Positions 43,970-53,123 of a stretch of DNA of 64,000 nt are shown one piece after another. Below the pieces are notes generated by a model. It searched no databases. It saw nothing but the letters and a program-made list of their open reading frames with translations, and was not told the origin of the DNA. How positions within the stretch are numbered: position 1 is the first letter of the stretch; every line of letters starts with the position of its first letter. The position numbers and the translations under genes are program-made. Source of the DNA: PCPOR2b sp965220385 (GTDB lineage Bacteria > Poribacteria > WGA-4E > PCPOR2b); the NCBI GenBank assembly GCA_965220385.1, contig OZ244825.1:6076001-6140000 (forward strand), given 5' to 3'.

Positions 43970-45016
43970 CTAGGGAACCTCTACACCTAATGATGTTGCG
44001 GTTTCGGTAACGGACTGCCAAATATCTTCGGCAATCGGGATGCCATCACATTGACGGACGGCGCGTGTTCGAGCCTCTGGATCGCCGGGCATCAAGACCT
44101 CATCAAAGCCGGGTGCCGGTGGAATTGCCCGGACTCGGCATCCCATTTCATCAGCGCGATCTGCATAATCTGAGAACGGCTGGAACAGATCCGCTTTGAG
44201 AGCGATAAATGTGACGCCCTGATGCCGCATAATTGGACCGCCATGTTTTGGGTCAACAAAAGCATCCGCTCCTGTGAAGATTCGCCCAAGGAACTCTGTC
44301 GCCATCATCAGGGCGTAGCCCTTGTGTCCGCCGAACGGGACGTGCCCGCCTCCATTAACGAAATCATTCGCATCCGTGCTGGGGTTCCCATCTTTGTCAA
44401 CGATACAGTTGGGCGGCAGCGGTTCCCCTCTCCGTTGCGCGTTGAGAACCTTGACACCGGAAACCGCCGCTGTTGCAAAGTCGAACATCATTTGTGGTCC
44501 ATCGCCGGAGGGAAACCCCATCGCCAGTGGGTTGGTATGGAGAACCGTTTCTCTGCCACCGTAGGGAACAGTTGCTGGCTCTTCCTCAGAGTAACCGCCC
44601 GCCCAGACCATAGCGATCAGTCCTTCAGATGCCGCCATCTCCACATAGTGACCCAGTCGCCCGATATGGTCTGCTTGAACGAGTCCGACCACGGCGATAT
44701 CATTCTCTTTTGCCTTTGTTATAGCGACTTTTATCGCGTATTTCGCCGCGACCTGACCGAAAGTCCAATTCCCTGTTACTTGGGCGCTTGTGGCGGTTTC
44801 GTTTAGAATCTCCGGATGGGCTGTTGCCACAATCTCACCGGATTGGGAGGATTCCACATAGCGTGGCAAATGCCAGATGCCGTGCGTGTCAACGCCGCTG
44901 AGATTTGCCAAAACCAGATGCTCTGCCACGTCCTCTGCGTTTTGCTCATCGGCACCTGCGGCTAATAAAGCGTTCTTGACCAGTTGATGAACTTCGTCCC
45001 CTGTTTTGATTATCAT
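43970..45016 (-). CDS. Malate/L-lactate/ureidoglycolate dehydrogenase family protein
   Basis: 348 residues of the Ldh_2 family (NAD(P)-dependent 2-hydroxyacid dehydrogenases with no Rossmann fold). Start chosen at the ATG at 45016 with AGGAGGG upstream. Motifs: the catalytic-region VDTHGIWHLPRYVESS, TGNWTFGQVAAKYA, the nucleotide-contacting HTNPLAMGFPSGDGPQMMFDFATAA and GGHKGYALMMATEFLGRIFTG. Candidates include malate, L-lactate, ureidoglycolate and 2,3-diketogulonate; the context does not decide. It is second or third in a minus-strand operon-like run. Confidence 0.88.
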   Translation of the reverse strand: MIIKTGDEVHQLVKNALLAAGADEQNAEDVAEHLVLANLSGVDTHGIWHLPRYVESSQSGEIVATAHPEILNETATSAQVTGNWTFGQVAAKYAIKVAITKAKENDIAVVGLVQADHIGRLGHYVEMAASEGLIAMVWAGGYSEEEPATVPYGGRETVLHTNPLAMGFPSGDGPQMMFDFATAAVSGVKVLNAQRRGEPLPPNCIVDKDGNPSTDANDFVNGGGHVPFGGHKGYALMMATEFLGRIFTGADAFVDPKHGGPIMRHQGVTFIALKADLFQPFSDYADRADEMGCRVRAIPPAPGFDEVLMPGDPEARTRAVRQCDGIPIAEDIWQSVTETATSLGVEVP

Positions 45017-45089
45017 TGAACCCTCCTGCATTGTACTATTTGGACCTCCAGATTACCGATTTTTGGGATGAGGCTTACTCTACAAATTA

Positions 45090-46595
45090 CTATAAGCTAT
45101 ACAACGTTCCGTACTTTGACCGCAGATAGTGGATATACGGTTCAATGCGTAACGGTCCTCCGGTAACGCGCTCAATAAGTTCAGGAGCGGTGTATTTGCT
45201 GCCGTGCTGATAGATATTTTCTTTGAGCCAGTCGTGCAAGGTGCCAAATTTTCCCGCCTCAATCTCGCTCGTAATCTCAGGGTGGGTCTCTAAAGCGGCC
45301 CCAAAAAACTGCGCCCCCAAGATATTGCCCAACGTGTACCCCTGAAAACCGCCGCCAATCCCGCCGGCATACCAATGAACATCTTGTAGCACCCCATCGC
45401 GGTCATCCGGCGGAACGATTCCAAAGTCCGCTTTGAACCGCTCATGCCACGCTTCAGGGAGATCTTTCACTGCCAGTTTCCCCTCCAGCAGATCGAGTTC
45501 AAAATCAAAGCGAAGCATGACGTGCAGGTTGTAAGTGACCTCATCGGCATCTGTGCGGATGAGTGAGCGTTCGACTTTGTTAATCGCACGGTAAAAGGTA
45601 TCTATCGGCACATCCCCAAGCTGGTCTGGAAAGGTTGATTGGAGTCTCGGATAGAAAAAGTTCCAGAAGCCCCGGCTTCGTCCAACGACGTTTTCCCAGA
45701 GACGCGATTGGCTCTCATGCACCCCGGATGACGCCCCACCATCGAGGGGAAGGCCTTCATAGGCCGTGCAGGTCCCTTGTTCGTACAGGGCATGTCCTGC
45801 CTCGTGCGTCATGCTAAATAGCCCTTCACTCAGGTCATCGTCTTTTGTGCGGATAGTGATGCGGACATCGCCAATCGAGAATTTTGTCATGAACGGATGG
45901 TGGGTTTTGTCGCGTCGGCCGCGTTCAAAGTCATAGCCGAAACGTGTGATAACATCGTCGGCGAATTCCAGCTGTTGTTCCTCGGGGAAGGTTTGGCGCA
46001 GGCAACTATCGTCAGCGGTCGGTTGGGCGGTGATGGCACCTATAATCGGCACAAGTTGTTCGCGGAGTTCGGCAAAAAGGGGGCGAACGGTCGAGGCTTT
46101 CATGCCTTCATCGGAAAAATCGATTAAGGGATCGGCGATGTGTTCGTAGCCGGGAAAGAAATCGGCGAGTTGTCGGCTCAGGTCTAAGTTCTTTTCGAGA
46201 TAAGGTTCCACAGCAGCGAAGTCGTTTTCCGGACGCGCTGTCGTCCAGACCTGATACGATTCGGCTGCGTGGTTCTGAAGCTCTGCCATGAACGATGAGG
46301 GCACTTTTGTAGCTTTCTCGTATCCGCGTCGTGCAACACGAATCAGGCTGGCATCGTCGGAATCGTAGGGCAGACTTTCCTCGTAAGGTTGTAAATCATC
46401 GAGGAATTTTCCAATTTTTGGATCGGTGAATTTCTCGTGCGCGAGGCGACTCAACGTGGCGAGTTGACGCCCCCGCGCAGCTGCACCGCCCGGTGGCATA
46501 TAGGTGGCCTGGTCCCAGTGTAGGATCGACGCTGCTGATCCCAGGTCGTTAATTTCCATTAACAGTGTCTTGAGTTCTTGAAATTTGGATTCCAA
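45090..46595 (-). CDS. M32 carboxypeptidase (Taq-type)
   Basis: 501 residues, the usual length of the family, a cytosolic zinc carboxypeptidase. The zinc motif HEAGH is in SMTHEAGHALYEQG, with the distal Glu in SGVHESQSRLWENVVGRS. The N-terminus ends the helix SAASILHWDQATYMPPGG seen in thermostable M32 enzymes. Start is a TTG at 46595 with GGAG 8 bases before. A 59-residue small gene lies 71 bases upstream on the same strand. Downstream are a dehydrogenase, a PhyH and a Gfo/Idh gene. Confidence 0.95.
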   Translation of the reverse strand: MESKFQELKTLLMEINDLGSAASILHWDQATYMPPGGAAARGRQLATLSRLAHEKFTDPKIGKFLDDLQPYEESLPYDSDDASLIRVARRGYEKATKVPSSFMAELQNHAAESYQVWTTARPENDFAAVEPYLEKNLDLSRQLADFFPGYEHIADPLIDFSDEGMKASTVRPLFAELREQLVPIIGAITAQPTADDSCLRQTFPEEQQLEFADDVITRFGYDFERGRRDKTHHPFMTKFSIGDVRITIRTKDDDLSEGLFSMTHEAGHALYEQGTCTAYEGLPLDGGASSGVHESQSRLWENVVGRSRGFWNFFYPRLQSTFPDQLGDVPIDTFYRAINKVERSLIRTDADEVTYNLHVMLRFDFELDLLEGKLAVKDLPEAWHERFKADFGIVPPDDRDGVLQDVHWYAGGIGGGFQGYTLGNILGAQFFGAALETHPEITSEIEAGKFGTLHDWLKENIYQHGSKYTAPELIERVTGGPLRIEPYIHYLRSKYGTLYSL

Positions 46596-46666
46596 ATGCG
46601 TCTCCTTCTGACCTCTCGAATATCGGCGAGCGTGCCAAGCAAATTGCGAAAAAATCTATCCATGCG

Positions 46667-46846
46667 TTAATCAGGAATCTCCTCAAAAGGCAATTGCAGT
46701 TTTTCAAGAACCTCCAACTGATGGCGAGAAACGAGGTACAACTTTCCTTCCTCTTTTGACTTAAAACAGTGGACAGGTTCTTCAGTATCAAGAAGTGCAC
46801 GCCAAGATTTTTCTTCTGAAGCAGGAAATAAACGGATAGTTGGCAT
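46667..46846 (-). CDS. Small protein of 59 residues, function unknown
   Basis: ATG at 46846, stop at 46667; sequence begins MPTIRLFPASEEKSWRALLD and ends LQLPFEEIPD. It is acidic, has no signal peptide or motif I know, and includes one Cys and several charged, helix-prone stretches. GAGGG lies 7 bases before the ATG. Its composition looks coding, and it lies on the same strand as the M32 peptidase with a 71-base gap. Whether it is a stand-alone protein or the leader gene of the operon is unknown. Confidence 0.55.
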   Translation of the reverse strand: MPTIRLFPASEEKSWRALLDTEEPVHCFKSKEEGKLYLVSRHQLEVLEKLQLPFEEIPD

Positions 46847-46859
46847 AATTATCCCTCAT

Positions 46860-47191
46860 TTATCCTGAAATTTTTACATCAGACATATCAGCAGTATCTT
46901 ACCTGTTATTAACCTTTGGTGCTAGTTTCGTGAGAAACTCTTTTACATTGTTCAGGTTGCTTTGGATCCCGATTTATCGGGGAGTTCATTGGTTTATTAG
47001 TCGGTTGGCCAATTCATTCTTCTTATGTTCCACCGTTAGGATACACATGTCGCCCCTCTGGGGCTTTGGGGTATTTGTTCAGCCGCGTACTATAAACATG
47101 TCGCCCCTCTGGGGCTAAATGAACCGCTGAACCCATGTTTTTACGTTTCACGTCTCACGTTATCAACAGCTGCAAAATAGCGTCATTGGTA
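46860..47191. repeat. Intergenic repeat cluster downstream of uvrA
   Basis: A 332-base gap with a small perfect hairpin AGTTTC-GTGA-GAAACT (near 46924-46939), a GTTGCTTTGGATCCCG unit with CCCGATTTATCGGGG (46956-46982), and two copies of ACATGTCGCCCCTCTGGGGCT (47045 and 47095). The last is the complement of the GGGGCGACATGT unit seen near 35650. A TTTCACGTCTCACGTT motif follows at 47148. No gene is supported. Confidence 0.55.
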
Positions 47192-50100
47192 TTAGTCTAG
47201 TGTCGTAAGTATCTTCTGCAAGAACCGTCCCGTATGCGATTCCTCTACCGTTACCACCTGTTCCGGTGTCCCCATGGCGATAACCTCTCCACCTTCGGCA
47301 CCGCCTTCAGGACCTAAATCAATGATCCAATCGGCAGATTTTATCACGTCCATGTTGTGTTCAATGACGACGATCGTGTTACCCTTGTCTACCAAGCGGT
47401 TGAGCACTATCAGCAGCTTCTGTACATCGTCAAAATGTAGACCTGTCGTCGGTTCGTCCATGATGTAGATGGTTTTGCCGGTACTTCGCTTCGAGAGTTC
47501 GCGCGCCAGCTTGACACGTTGAGATTCGCCACCAGAGAGCGTCGTCGCCGACTGACCGAGTTCGATATAATCCAGACCGACATCGTATAACATCTGTAAG
47601 GGTCTATAGATGGTCGATATGCTTTGGAAATGTTCTAACGCTTCCTGTACTGTCATCTCCAGAATATCGGCGATATTTTTACCTTTGTAGCGGATCTGCA
47701 ACGTTTCGTGGTTGTAGCCGGTGCCACCGCATGTTTCACACTTTACCCACACATCCGCGAGAAAGTGCATCTCAACCTTGTTGAAGCCGTGGCCACGACA
47801 TGTCTCACACTGCCCTGTCTTCTGGTTGAAACTGAAGCGACGGGAATCGAAGCCGTGGACCTTGGCGTCCGGTAGATCGGCGAAGAGATAGCGAATCTTG
47901 GTGAACAGGTCGGTGTAGGTAGCTGGATTTGAGCGTGGGGTGTCCCCTATAGGCTGCTGGTCGATGTTAATTACTTTATCGAGATAATCCAACCCATGAA
48001 TCATCCGATATTTTCCCGCTCGCATCCGCGTTCGATTGAGGTTAGACACAAGAACAGGATACAACGTCTCCTCAATCAACGAGCTCTTGCCAGAACCGGA
48101 TACCCCCGTTACACATGCTAGCGTCCCCAACGGGATTTCGACATCGACCTTCCGAAGGTTGTTGGTTTGAACGCCCACCATCTCAAGCCATTCCCCTTTA
48201 CCTGGGCGCCTCTGCGGGGGAACTTCAATCTTGAGTTTTCCTGTGAGATATCCACCTGTCAGCGAACTCTCGCTCCGCTGGATTTCAGTCGGCGACCCAG
48301 CGGCGACGATCTCACCGCCGAACTTCCCAGCGCGGGGACCGAAATCGAGAATATGGTCCGACGCCAACATGGTTTCCAAGTCGTGTTCAACGACCAAGAC
48401 ACTGTTACCAAGGTCTCGCAGTCCTTTTAGTGCATTCAGGAGCCGTTCTTGGTCTCGCTGGTGCAGCCCGATGCTCGGTTCATCGAGGATATAGGTAACG
48501 CCTGTGAGGCCGCTACCCAGTTGGCTTGCCAGACGGATGCGCTGCATCTCGCCGCCGGAGAGACTGGGCGCGGGTCGATCTAACGTCAGGTAATGCAGTC
48601 CAATATCGACCAGAAATTGGAGTCGCTGCTGAATCTCTTTGAGCAACGTTCCACCGATCTCTATCTGATGGGCAGACAAATCGAGACGTTCAAAGAAGTC
48701 GGCGGTCCTTCCAATCGGCATTGCTGTCGCTTCGGCAATGGTTTTTCCTCCTAACGTAACGCCTCTTGCCAAGGGCTGAATTCGCGTGCCCTCGCATTCC
48801 TGACAGGTGTACAGCCGATTCCCGATTGTCCCAATACCTTCACACGATGGACACTGGCCAATAGAACTGTTGAACGAGAAGTGACGCGGTGTGATTTCGG
48901 GGAAACTTAAACCGCACGGGACACAAGCGAAATGTTCGCTGAAAACGTGATGTGTGATCCCGCCTCCTCTGCCTGTTCGCTTCCCTTCATTTAACACTCC
49001 CACCGCCACGGTTCCACCGCTCTGCTGTGTTGCGGTTTCGACAGCTTCAGCTAAGCGCCCACGCTCATCGGGTTCGAGGGCGAGGCGATCGACTACAATT
49101 TTGACGTCGTGGCGGATGCTTTTTCCAATCTTTGGCGCCCGATCAATCGGGTGGATCGTTCCGTCAATTTCGACACGAGCATAACCGTCACGTTGTAGGC
49201 GCTGGAAGGCGTCGGGATAGTCCTCATTGGGTCGTAGCACTAAAGGGGATAAGACATAAAGCCGCCCTCCACTTGCCAATGCCACGATTTTGTCAACGAT
49301 TTGCTGCACGGATTGGACGCTAATTTCTGACCCACACTGTGTACAGTGGGCGATTCCGGTTCGTGCGTAAAGCACCCGTAGATAGTCGTAAATCTCTGTA
49401 ACTGTCCCGACCGTAGACCGCGGATTCTTGCTTGGCGCCTTCTGCTCTATCGCAATTGCTGGTGAGAGTCCCTCAATCTTTTCGACCTTCGGTTTTTCGA
49501 GTTGTCCTAAGAATTGCCGCGCGTAGGCTGAGAGGGATTCGATGTAGCGTCGTTGCCCTTCTGCATAGATGGTGTCCAATGCCAGCGATGATTTCCCTGA
49601 ACCACTAACGCCGGTGAATGTAGTAAACTTTCGATGCGGGATGTCTACGTCGATGTTCTTCAGATTGTGTTCATGTGCGCCATGCACAGAGATATGTTTT
49701 TGACTGTTCGTGTTGGTCAATCCATAAGGGGCGGTGGATTCTTGTAGGACGGGCGACGTGCTGTGTATTGTGTATTGTGTACTACTGATCGAGGATTTTT
49801 GCATCTTTTCCAGCTTCAGTGTCGGCTTCAATGCGAGGCCGGTATGTGATTCTTCGACCGCTGCCACTTCTTCTGGTGTTCCCGTTGCGACGACATAGCC
49901 GCCCTCTTCACCCCCTTCAGGGCCAAGGTCAATCAGATAATCCGCTGTCTTTACTACCTCAAGGTTGTGTTCAATAACGACAACGGTATTGCCCGCATCA
50001 ACAAGTTGGTGCAAGACTTCAAGAAGTTTTTTTACATCGTCGAAATGTAATCCGGTTGTCGGTTCATCGAGGATATAGAGGGTTTTGCCTGTGCTACGCT

Positions 50101-52702
50101 TAGCAAGTTCCCGCGCCAACTTAATCCGCTGTGCCTCACCGCCGGAGAGCGTTGGGGCAGGTTGTCCCAGCTTGATGTAATCGAGACCGACATCGTGTAG
50201 GGTTTGCAGAATCTTCGCAATTTTTGGTACATTCGCAAAGTGTTCTAAAGCCTCCTGTACATCCATATTGAGCACATCTGAGATACTCGCGTCCCTGTAT
50301 TCGACCTGTAACGTTTCGTCGTTGTATCGTTTCCCCTGACAAATATTGCACTTCACCCAAACATCGGCTATAAAGTGCATTTCGATTCGTCTCGCGCCGT
50401 TGCCTTCACAGGCCTCACATCGACCGCCTTTAACGTTGAAACTGAAACGCCCCTGCTTATAACCGCGCACTTTGGCCTCAGACATCTCGGCGTAAAGGGC
50501 ACGGATCTGATCGAACACTTTGGTATACGTGGCAGGATTTGACCGCGGCGTCCGTCCAATAGGGGATTGATCGATGTCAATAATTTTATCAATGACTTCG
50601 TCAACCGGAGATGTAGATTCGCAGTATGTATCGTCGCCTGTGTGTTCTTCCTCTGTAGCGATTGCCTGTATGAGATCGTACTCCCCCGGCTGCGCCTGTG
50701 CCTTCATCAAGTCTCGCGCGAGCGCTTCATGCAGAATGTCGTTGATAAGTGAGCTTTTGCCGGAACCGCTGACACCGGTCACGCAGGTGAAAATTCCGAG
50801 CGGAATTCGCACATCAATGTCTTTGAGATTGTTATGGCGTGCCCCGCAGATCTCAATCCACTGATTACCGATTGGGCGACGGTCGGTAGGAATTTCGATC
50901 TGTTGTTCGCCACGAAGATATTGCGCTGTCAGGGAGGATGAATCCTTGGCGACCTCTTGGGGTGTGCCGATTGCTGCAATTTCGCCGCCTTTGATTCCCG
51001 GTCCCGGTCCAAAATCAACAATCATATCCCCCGCCCGCATGGTATCTTCGTCGTGCTCGACAACGATTACCGTGTTACCTTGGTCTCGGAGGTGCTTGAG
51101 GGTCGTTAGGAGATGCAGGTTATCGCGCGGGTGCAGACCAATACTCGGTTCATCGAGGACGTAGACTACCCCTCGCAGACCTGCCCCAATCTGACTGGCT
51201 AACCGGATCCGTTGCGCTTCGCCGCCGGAAAGTGTCGGTGCCGTTCGGTCTAAGGTAAGATAATGCAACCCAACGTTCATCAAGAACCTGAGTCGCCCTT
51301 GAATCTCTTTCAGCAGGTCAGTTGCAATGAATGCCTCACGTTCCGGCAATTGGAGCTTTTCGAAGAACCTAAAACAATCTCCCACCGCCATTTCGACGAC
51401 ATCAAGGATGGACTGCCCATCAATTGTCACAGCCTTTACTTCTGGTTTTAGCCGCGTCCCATTGCAATCTGGACATGTACCAGAAACCATGTATTTGCCG
51501 TAGTAACGTTTCACAAGTTCTGAAGTGGCTTGGAAATACTTTCGTTCCTCGGGCGGGATCACCCCCTCAAATGCGGCTTGGTACTTATAGCGGCGGTTGC
51601 GGCGGGAGCGATAAACGAAAGGAATCTCCTCTTTTCCAGTCCCATAAAGAATAGCTTGTTGATGCGCCTCGTCCAACTGTTCCCACGGTGTATCAAGATG
51701 AAAACCGAAGTGCGCTGCCAAACTCTCGGCGTGATGTCGCGTTTGTAGTGTGCCGAGTTGCCCCCAAAAAACAATTGCTCCCTCGCGGATCGATTGCGTT
51801 GGGTCAGGGACCACCAGGTCGGGATTCATCTTCGTTAGTGTTCCGAGCCCTTTGCAAGTTGGGCACATTCCGGCGGGGCTATTGAAGGAGAAATTTCGCG
51901 GGGCAGGGGGTTCGTAGCTGATATTGCATTGCACACAGGTGTAGTCCACCCCGAACAAGAGGTCCTCCTCACCTGGTTCCCCATCGACGATGTTCACAAT
52001 TAGGCGTCCCTCTCCCATGCGGAGCGCGGTTTCAACCGATTCTGCAACACGGCTGCGAATATCAGACTTGATAACGATTCGGTCAACGACAATTTCAATG
52101 TTATGTCGCTGATTACGGTCAAGTTGAATTTCAGCGGGTAGGTCATAGATCTGTCCATCGATTCGGGCACGAACAAACCCCGCTTTAAGGGCGTCTTCAA
52201 GGTGTTCACGATACTCTCCGCGGCGCCCACTGACAATTGGTGCAAGGATTATGATGCGGCTCCCCTCTGGCAGGTTGGTTATTTGGTCGACGATCGCCGC
52301 CGCTGTTTGGGCACCGACCGGCGCACCACACTTTAGACAGTGCGGCGTGCCCACACGCGCAAACAGAACTCGCAGGTAGTCATAGATCTCCGTGATTGTT
52401 GCGACCGTGGAGCGTGGGTTATTCCCACCCGACTTCTGATCGATCGAGATGGATGGGGAGAGCCCACCGATAAAGTCAACATCGGGTTTTTCTAATTGTC
52501 CAAGGAATTGGCGAGCATAAGCGGAGAGGGATTCAATGTAGCGGCGTTGACCTTCAGCGTAAACTGTATCGAATGCCAGCGATGATTTTCCGGAGCCGCT
52601 GACACCGGTGAATATGATGAGTTTGTCTTTGGGGAGTTTGAGATCGATATTCCTGAGATTATGTTCGCGTGCACCGCGGATATCAATGAATTCTTCCGGC
52701 AT
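47192..52702 (-). CDS. uvrA: Tandem double UvrA excinuclease subunit
   Basis: 1836 residues, about twice the usual UvrA (some 940), for nucleotide excision repair. Two complete-looking UvrA copies are joined head to tail: about 1-955 and 1003-1836. Four Walker A sites (GVSGSGKS at 33, 643, 1031, 1533) and four signatures (LSGGE at 491, 852, 1381, 1722) are present, so four ATPase halves. Zinc-finger cysteines occur in both copies (for example CEACEGNG...CNICQG and CETCRGHG...CETCGG). The first copy keeps the insertion domain between CPTCKG (280) and CPDCNG (410); in the second only 16 residues separate those cysteines, so that DNA-contacting domain is gone. The UvrB-binding region is kept in both. 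Large duplicated UvrA proteins are known in Chlamydia. Mfd is encoded nearby. Confidence 0.95.
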   Translation of the reverse strand: MPEEFIDIRGAREHNLRNIDLKLPKDKLIIFTGVSGSGKSSLAFDTVYAEGQRRYIESLSAYARQFLGQLEKPDVDFIGGLSPSISIDQKSGGNNPRSTVATITEIYDYLRVLFARVGTPHCLKCGAPVGAQTAAAIVDQITNLPEGSRIIILAPIVSGRRGEYREHLEDALKAGFVRARIDGQIYDLPAEIQLDRNQRHNIEIVVDRIVIKSDIRSRVAESVETALRMGEGRLIVNIVDGEPGEEDLLFGVDYTCVQCNISYEPPAPRNFSFNSPAGMCPTCKGLGTLTKMNPDLVVPDPTQSIREGAIVFWGQLGTLQTRHHAESLAAHFGFHLDTPWEQLDEAHQQAILYGTGKEEIPFVYRSRRNRRYKYQAAFEGVIPPEERKYFQATSELVKRYYGKYMVSGTCPDCNGTRLKPEVKAVTIDGQSILDVVEMAVGDCFRFFEKLQLPEREAFIATDLLKEIQGRLRFLMNVGLHYLTLDRTAPTLSGGEAQRIRLASQIGAGLRGVVYVLDEPSIGLHPRDNLHLLTTLKHLRDQGNTVIVVEHDEDTMRAGDMIVDFGPGPGIKGGEIAAIGTPQEVAKDSSSLTAQYLRGEQQIEIPTDRRPIGNQWIEICGARHNNLKDIDVRIPLGIFTCVTGVSGSGKSSLINDILHEALARDLMKAQAQPGEYDLIQAIATEEEHTGDDTYCESTSPVDEVIDKIIDIDQSPIGRTPRSNPATYTKVFDQIRALYAEMSEAKVRGYKQGRFSFNVKGGRCEACEGNGARRIEMHFIADVWVKCNICQGKRYNDETLQVEYRDASISDVLNMDVQEALEHFANVPKIAKILQTLHDVGLDYIKLGQPAPTLSGGEAQRIKLARELAKRSTGKTLYILDEPTTGLHFDDVKKLLEVLHQLVDAGNTVVVIEHNLEVVKTADYLIDLGPEGGEEGGYVVATGTPEEVAAVEESHTGLALKPTLKLEKMQKSSISSTQYTIHSTSPVLQESTAPYGLTNTNSQKHISVHGAHEHNLKNIDVDIPHRKFTTFTGVSGSGKSSLALDTIYAEGQRRYIESLSAYARQFLGQLEKPKVEKIEGLSPAIAIEQKAPSKNPRSTVGTVTEIYDYLRVLYARTGIAHCTQCGSEISVQSVQQIVDKIVALASGGRLYVLSPLVLRPNEDYPDAFQRLQRDGYARVEIDGTIHPIDRAPKIGKSIRHDVKIVVDRLALEPDERGRLAEAVETATQQSGGTVAVGVLNEGKRTGRGGGITHHVFSEHFACVPCGLSFPEITPRHFSFNSSIGQCPSCEGIGTIGNRLYTCQECEGTRIQPLARGVTLGGKTIAEATAMPIGRTADFFERLDLSAHQIEIGGTLLKEIQQRLQFLVDIGLHYLTLDRPAPSLSGGEMQRIRLASQLGSGLTGVTYILDEPSIGLHQRDQERLLNALKGLRDLGNSVLVVEHDLETMLASDHILDFGPRAGKFGGEIVAAGSPTEIQRSESSLTGGYLTGKLKIEVPPQRRPGKGEWLEMVGVQTNNLRKVDVEIPLGTLACVTGVSGSGKSSLIEETLYPVLVSNLNRTRMRAGKYRMIHGLDYLDKVINIDQQPIGDTPRSNPATYTDLFTKIRYLFADLPDAKVHGFDSRRFSFNQKTGQCETCRGHGFNKVEMHFLADVWVKCETCGGTGYNHETLQIRYKGKNIADILEMTVQEALEHFQSISTIYRPLQMLYDVGLDYIELGQSATTLSGGESQRVKLARELSKRSTGKTIYIMDEPTTGLHFDDVQKLLIVLNRLVDKGNTIVVIEHNMDVIKSADWIIDLGPEGGAEGGEVIAMGTPEQVVTVEESHTGRFLQKILTTLD

Positions 52703-52927
52703 TGAATTTCCTTTGACTGAAGGGCTTTCCGTGATTAGAGGTGATTCGACCTATCTGGCGAGATTCTGCGTGCGAATGTCTGTTCAAACTTGAGTGGTTG
52801 GTAAAGTCCCATTTTACCATAGATTTCAGGCATCGACAACACCCTTTCTCGCGACAGAGGGAAGGGCAGCGGGTAGGGAGACACTGAAGCGGCATTGAGG
52901 ACATTTCCTCATAATTTCATACTTTCT

Positions 52928-52956
52928 AATATAGCACATATACGTTAAGTGGTCAA
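52928..52956 (-). promoter_or_regulatory. Promoter for uvrA
   Basis: On the minus strand TTGACC (52951-52956), exactly 17 bases, TATATT (52928-52933). It lies just downstream of the lptD terminator and 226 bases before the uvrA ATG at 52702. Confidence 0.6.
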
Positions 52957-52972
52957 GGGAAAATTTAGGGAC

Positions 52973-53009
52973 AAAAAAGCCTCATCCCGATTGTGCAAGA
53001 CAAGGCTTT
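52973..53009 (-). terminator. Rho-independent terminator after lptD
   Basis: On the minus strand AAAGCCT and AGGCTTT form a 7-bp stem with a 21-base loop, followed by T residues (TTTTG). It lies about 115 bases after the lptD stop at 53124 and separates it from uvrA. Confidence 0.6.
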
Positions 53010-53123
53010 GATGGCGTTACGCGAGATCATAGTTTCTGTTTGGTGATGGGGGCATATCCCGGTCAGCGCGAAGGGGTGCTACTAAGAAGGAAAACTACTC
53101 GTTTCCGCGCGGTAGATTTAGGA

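Larger units (their letters stand above)
52703..53123. other. Gap between lptD and uvrA; long uvrA leader
   Basis: A 421-base gap. It holds the lptD terminator (52973-53009), then the uvrA promoter (52928-52956), then a 220-base leader. The leader has a small hairpin GAGGA-AATG-TCCTC and short open frames (28 and 32 codons) that I do not claim as genes. A long leader could allow control of uvrA after transcription starts. Confidence 0.5.

Noticed and set aside
52790..52900. Short CPQC-containing leader frame before uvrA
   Set aside because: Only 28 codons, with no second cysteine pair in frame; could be chance.
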